Shown: positions 5,424-5,706 of the stretch, piece by piece
How positions within the stretch are numbered: position 1 is the stretch's first letter
How the letters are laid out: each line of letters starts with the position of its first letter
DNA from: JAZGAE01 sp036475545
GTDB lineage: Bacteria > Pseudomonadota > Alphaproteobacteria > DATDPM01
NCBI GenBank assembly: GCA_036475545.1
Contig: JAZGAE010000109.1
Location: forward strand, 1 to 5,706
Length of the DNA: 5,706 nt
Direction: 5' to 3'
Program-made: the position numbers and the translations under genes
The notes under the pieces: generated by a model
Seen by the model: the letters and a program-made list of their open reading frames with translations, nothing else
What the model was told of the DNA's origin: nothing
The model's database searches: none

Positions 5424-5706
5424 CAAACAGGCGCTCGGGCCTCCCTTCGCCCCTCGCAGCCGTGACCGGAGCGGAGACCATGGCCGACAGGCCCCGGTGT
5501 GCCGACTCTAGCTCCTACTCCAACTCTTAAGGCGTGTACTCGTAGTACTCGTAAAGGTCGGCTTTGGTTGGCCTTTGACCAGCGCCGCCGATGTCTGTTA
5601 GTAGCCAAGAGGGGACGTTCGCCGAGCGCTGGCCGCGCAATCCTGGCCAGCTCCGCTGACCACGCTACCGCTGGACCCAATGCCGATGTCGCGTTAATTT
5701 TATATT
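5424..5706. other. Non-coding tail with short repeats and lower GC
   Basis: No convincing gene was found in these 283 bp. The GC content falls toward the right end, which closes in TTAATTTTATATT. There is a 7-bp inverted repeat, GCTGGCC (5628-5634) and GGCCAGC (5645-5651), a weak AAAGG/CCTTT pair (5553-5557 and 5572-5576), and GCCGATGTC appears twice (5588-5596 and near 5682-5690). The stretch starting ATGTCTGTTAG at 5591 and continuing to GACGTTCG reminds me of dispersed intergenic repeats of alphaproteobacteria that yield spurious MSALGQKQTF-type peptides. That resemblance is from memory and unverified. Confidence 0.4.
5536..5553. repeat. Tandem 9-bp repeat GTACTCGTA x2
   Basis: GTACTCGTA occurs twice head to tail. 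On the minus strand it would encode YEYYEY within a frame reading KADLYEYYEYTP before a stop at 5529-5527. That frame has no ATG and is closed upstream by a stop near 5667, so it is either non-coding or the end of a decayed gene. Confidence 0.65.

Noticed and set aside
4449..5426. 325-codon minus-strand frame opposite the kinase end and the DUF2380-like gene
   Set aside because: Antisense shadow over two well-supported coding regions; the composition is that of a mirror frame.
5591..5659. 22-codon plus-strand frame beginning MSVSSQEGTF
   Set aside because: Too short, no ribosome site, and it resembles the spurious peptides produced by dispersed intergenic repeats.

Overview
The window is high-GC bacterial chromosome, most likely from an alphaproteobacterium (Rhodospirillales- or Rhizobiales-like). 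The basis is GC-rich codon use throughout and a DUF721/DciA-family gene divergent from mutY, an arrangement I associate with alphaproteobacteria. There is no rRNA, tRNA, transposase or CRISPR array to sharpen this.

Layout. (1) Positions 1-275, minus: the 5' part of a DUF721/DciA-like gene running off the left edge. (2) 276-372: divergent promoter region with nested inverted repeats. (3) 373-1536, plus: mutY, a complete adenine DNA glycosylase. (4) 1537-1860: a convergent intergenic region, unusually structured, with a strong GC hairpin, two small hairpins, an operator-like element with a promoter-like sequence pointing left, and a terminator-like hairpin for the next gene. (5) 1861-2175, minus: a small secreted PepSY protein. 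(6) 2176-2369: divergent regulatory region with a second copy of the operator-like element. (7) 2370-2705, plus: a second small secreted PepSY protein, then a PhoP/OmpR-type response regulator (2744-3415) and a PhoQ-like sensor kinase (3405-4769) whose start overlaps the regulator's end. (8) 4893-5423, plus: a secreted protein of the DUF2380/DUF3280 type. (9) 5424-5706: no convincing gene; short repeats and a change of base composition.

How the parts may work together. The centre is a two-component system flanked by two periplasmic PepSY proteins, one divergent and one at the head of the regulator-kinase operon. The main non-coding observation is a gap-free 39-bp similarity (27/39 by eye) between 1748-1786 and 2295-2333. 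Each copy has TGAAC/TGAGC half-sites 11 bp apart facing GTTCA/TTCA half-sites 11 bp apart. An 11-bp direct-repeat period is what OmpR/PhoB/PhoP-family regulators recognise, so the encoded regulator is the natural candidate binder. In both copies an outer GTTCA lies exactly 12 bp before a -10-like hexamer. One such promoter reads into the PepSY-regulator-kinase operon (autoregulation). The other reads left into a region with no protein gene but three hairpins and a CCUCCCC stretch, so it may drive a small RNA of roughly 115 nt. The regulon link and the small RNA are inferences; the repeats and their spacing are seen directly.
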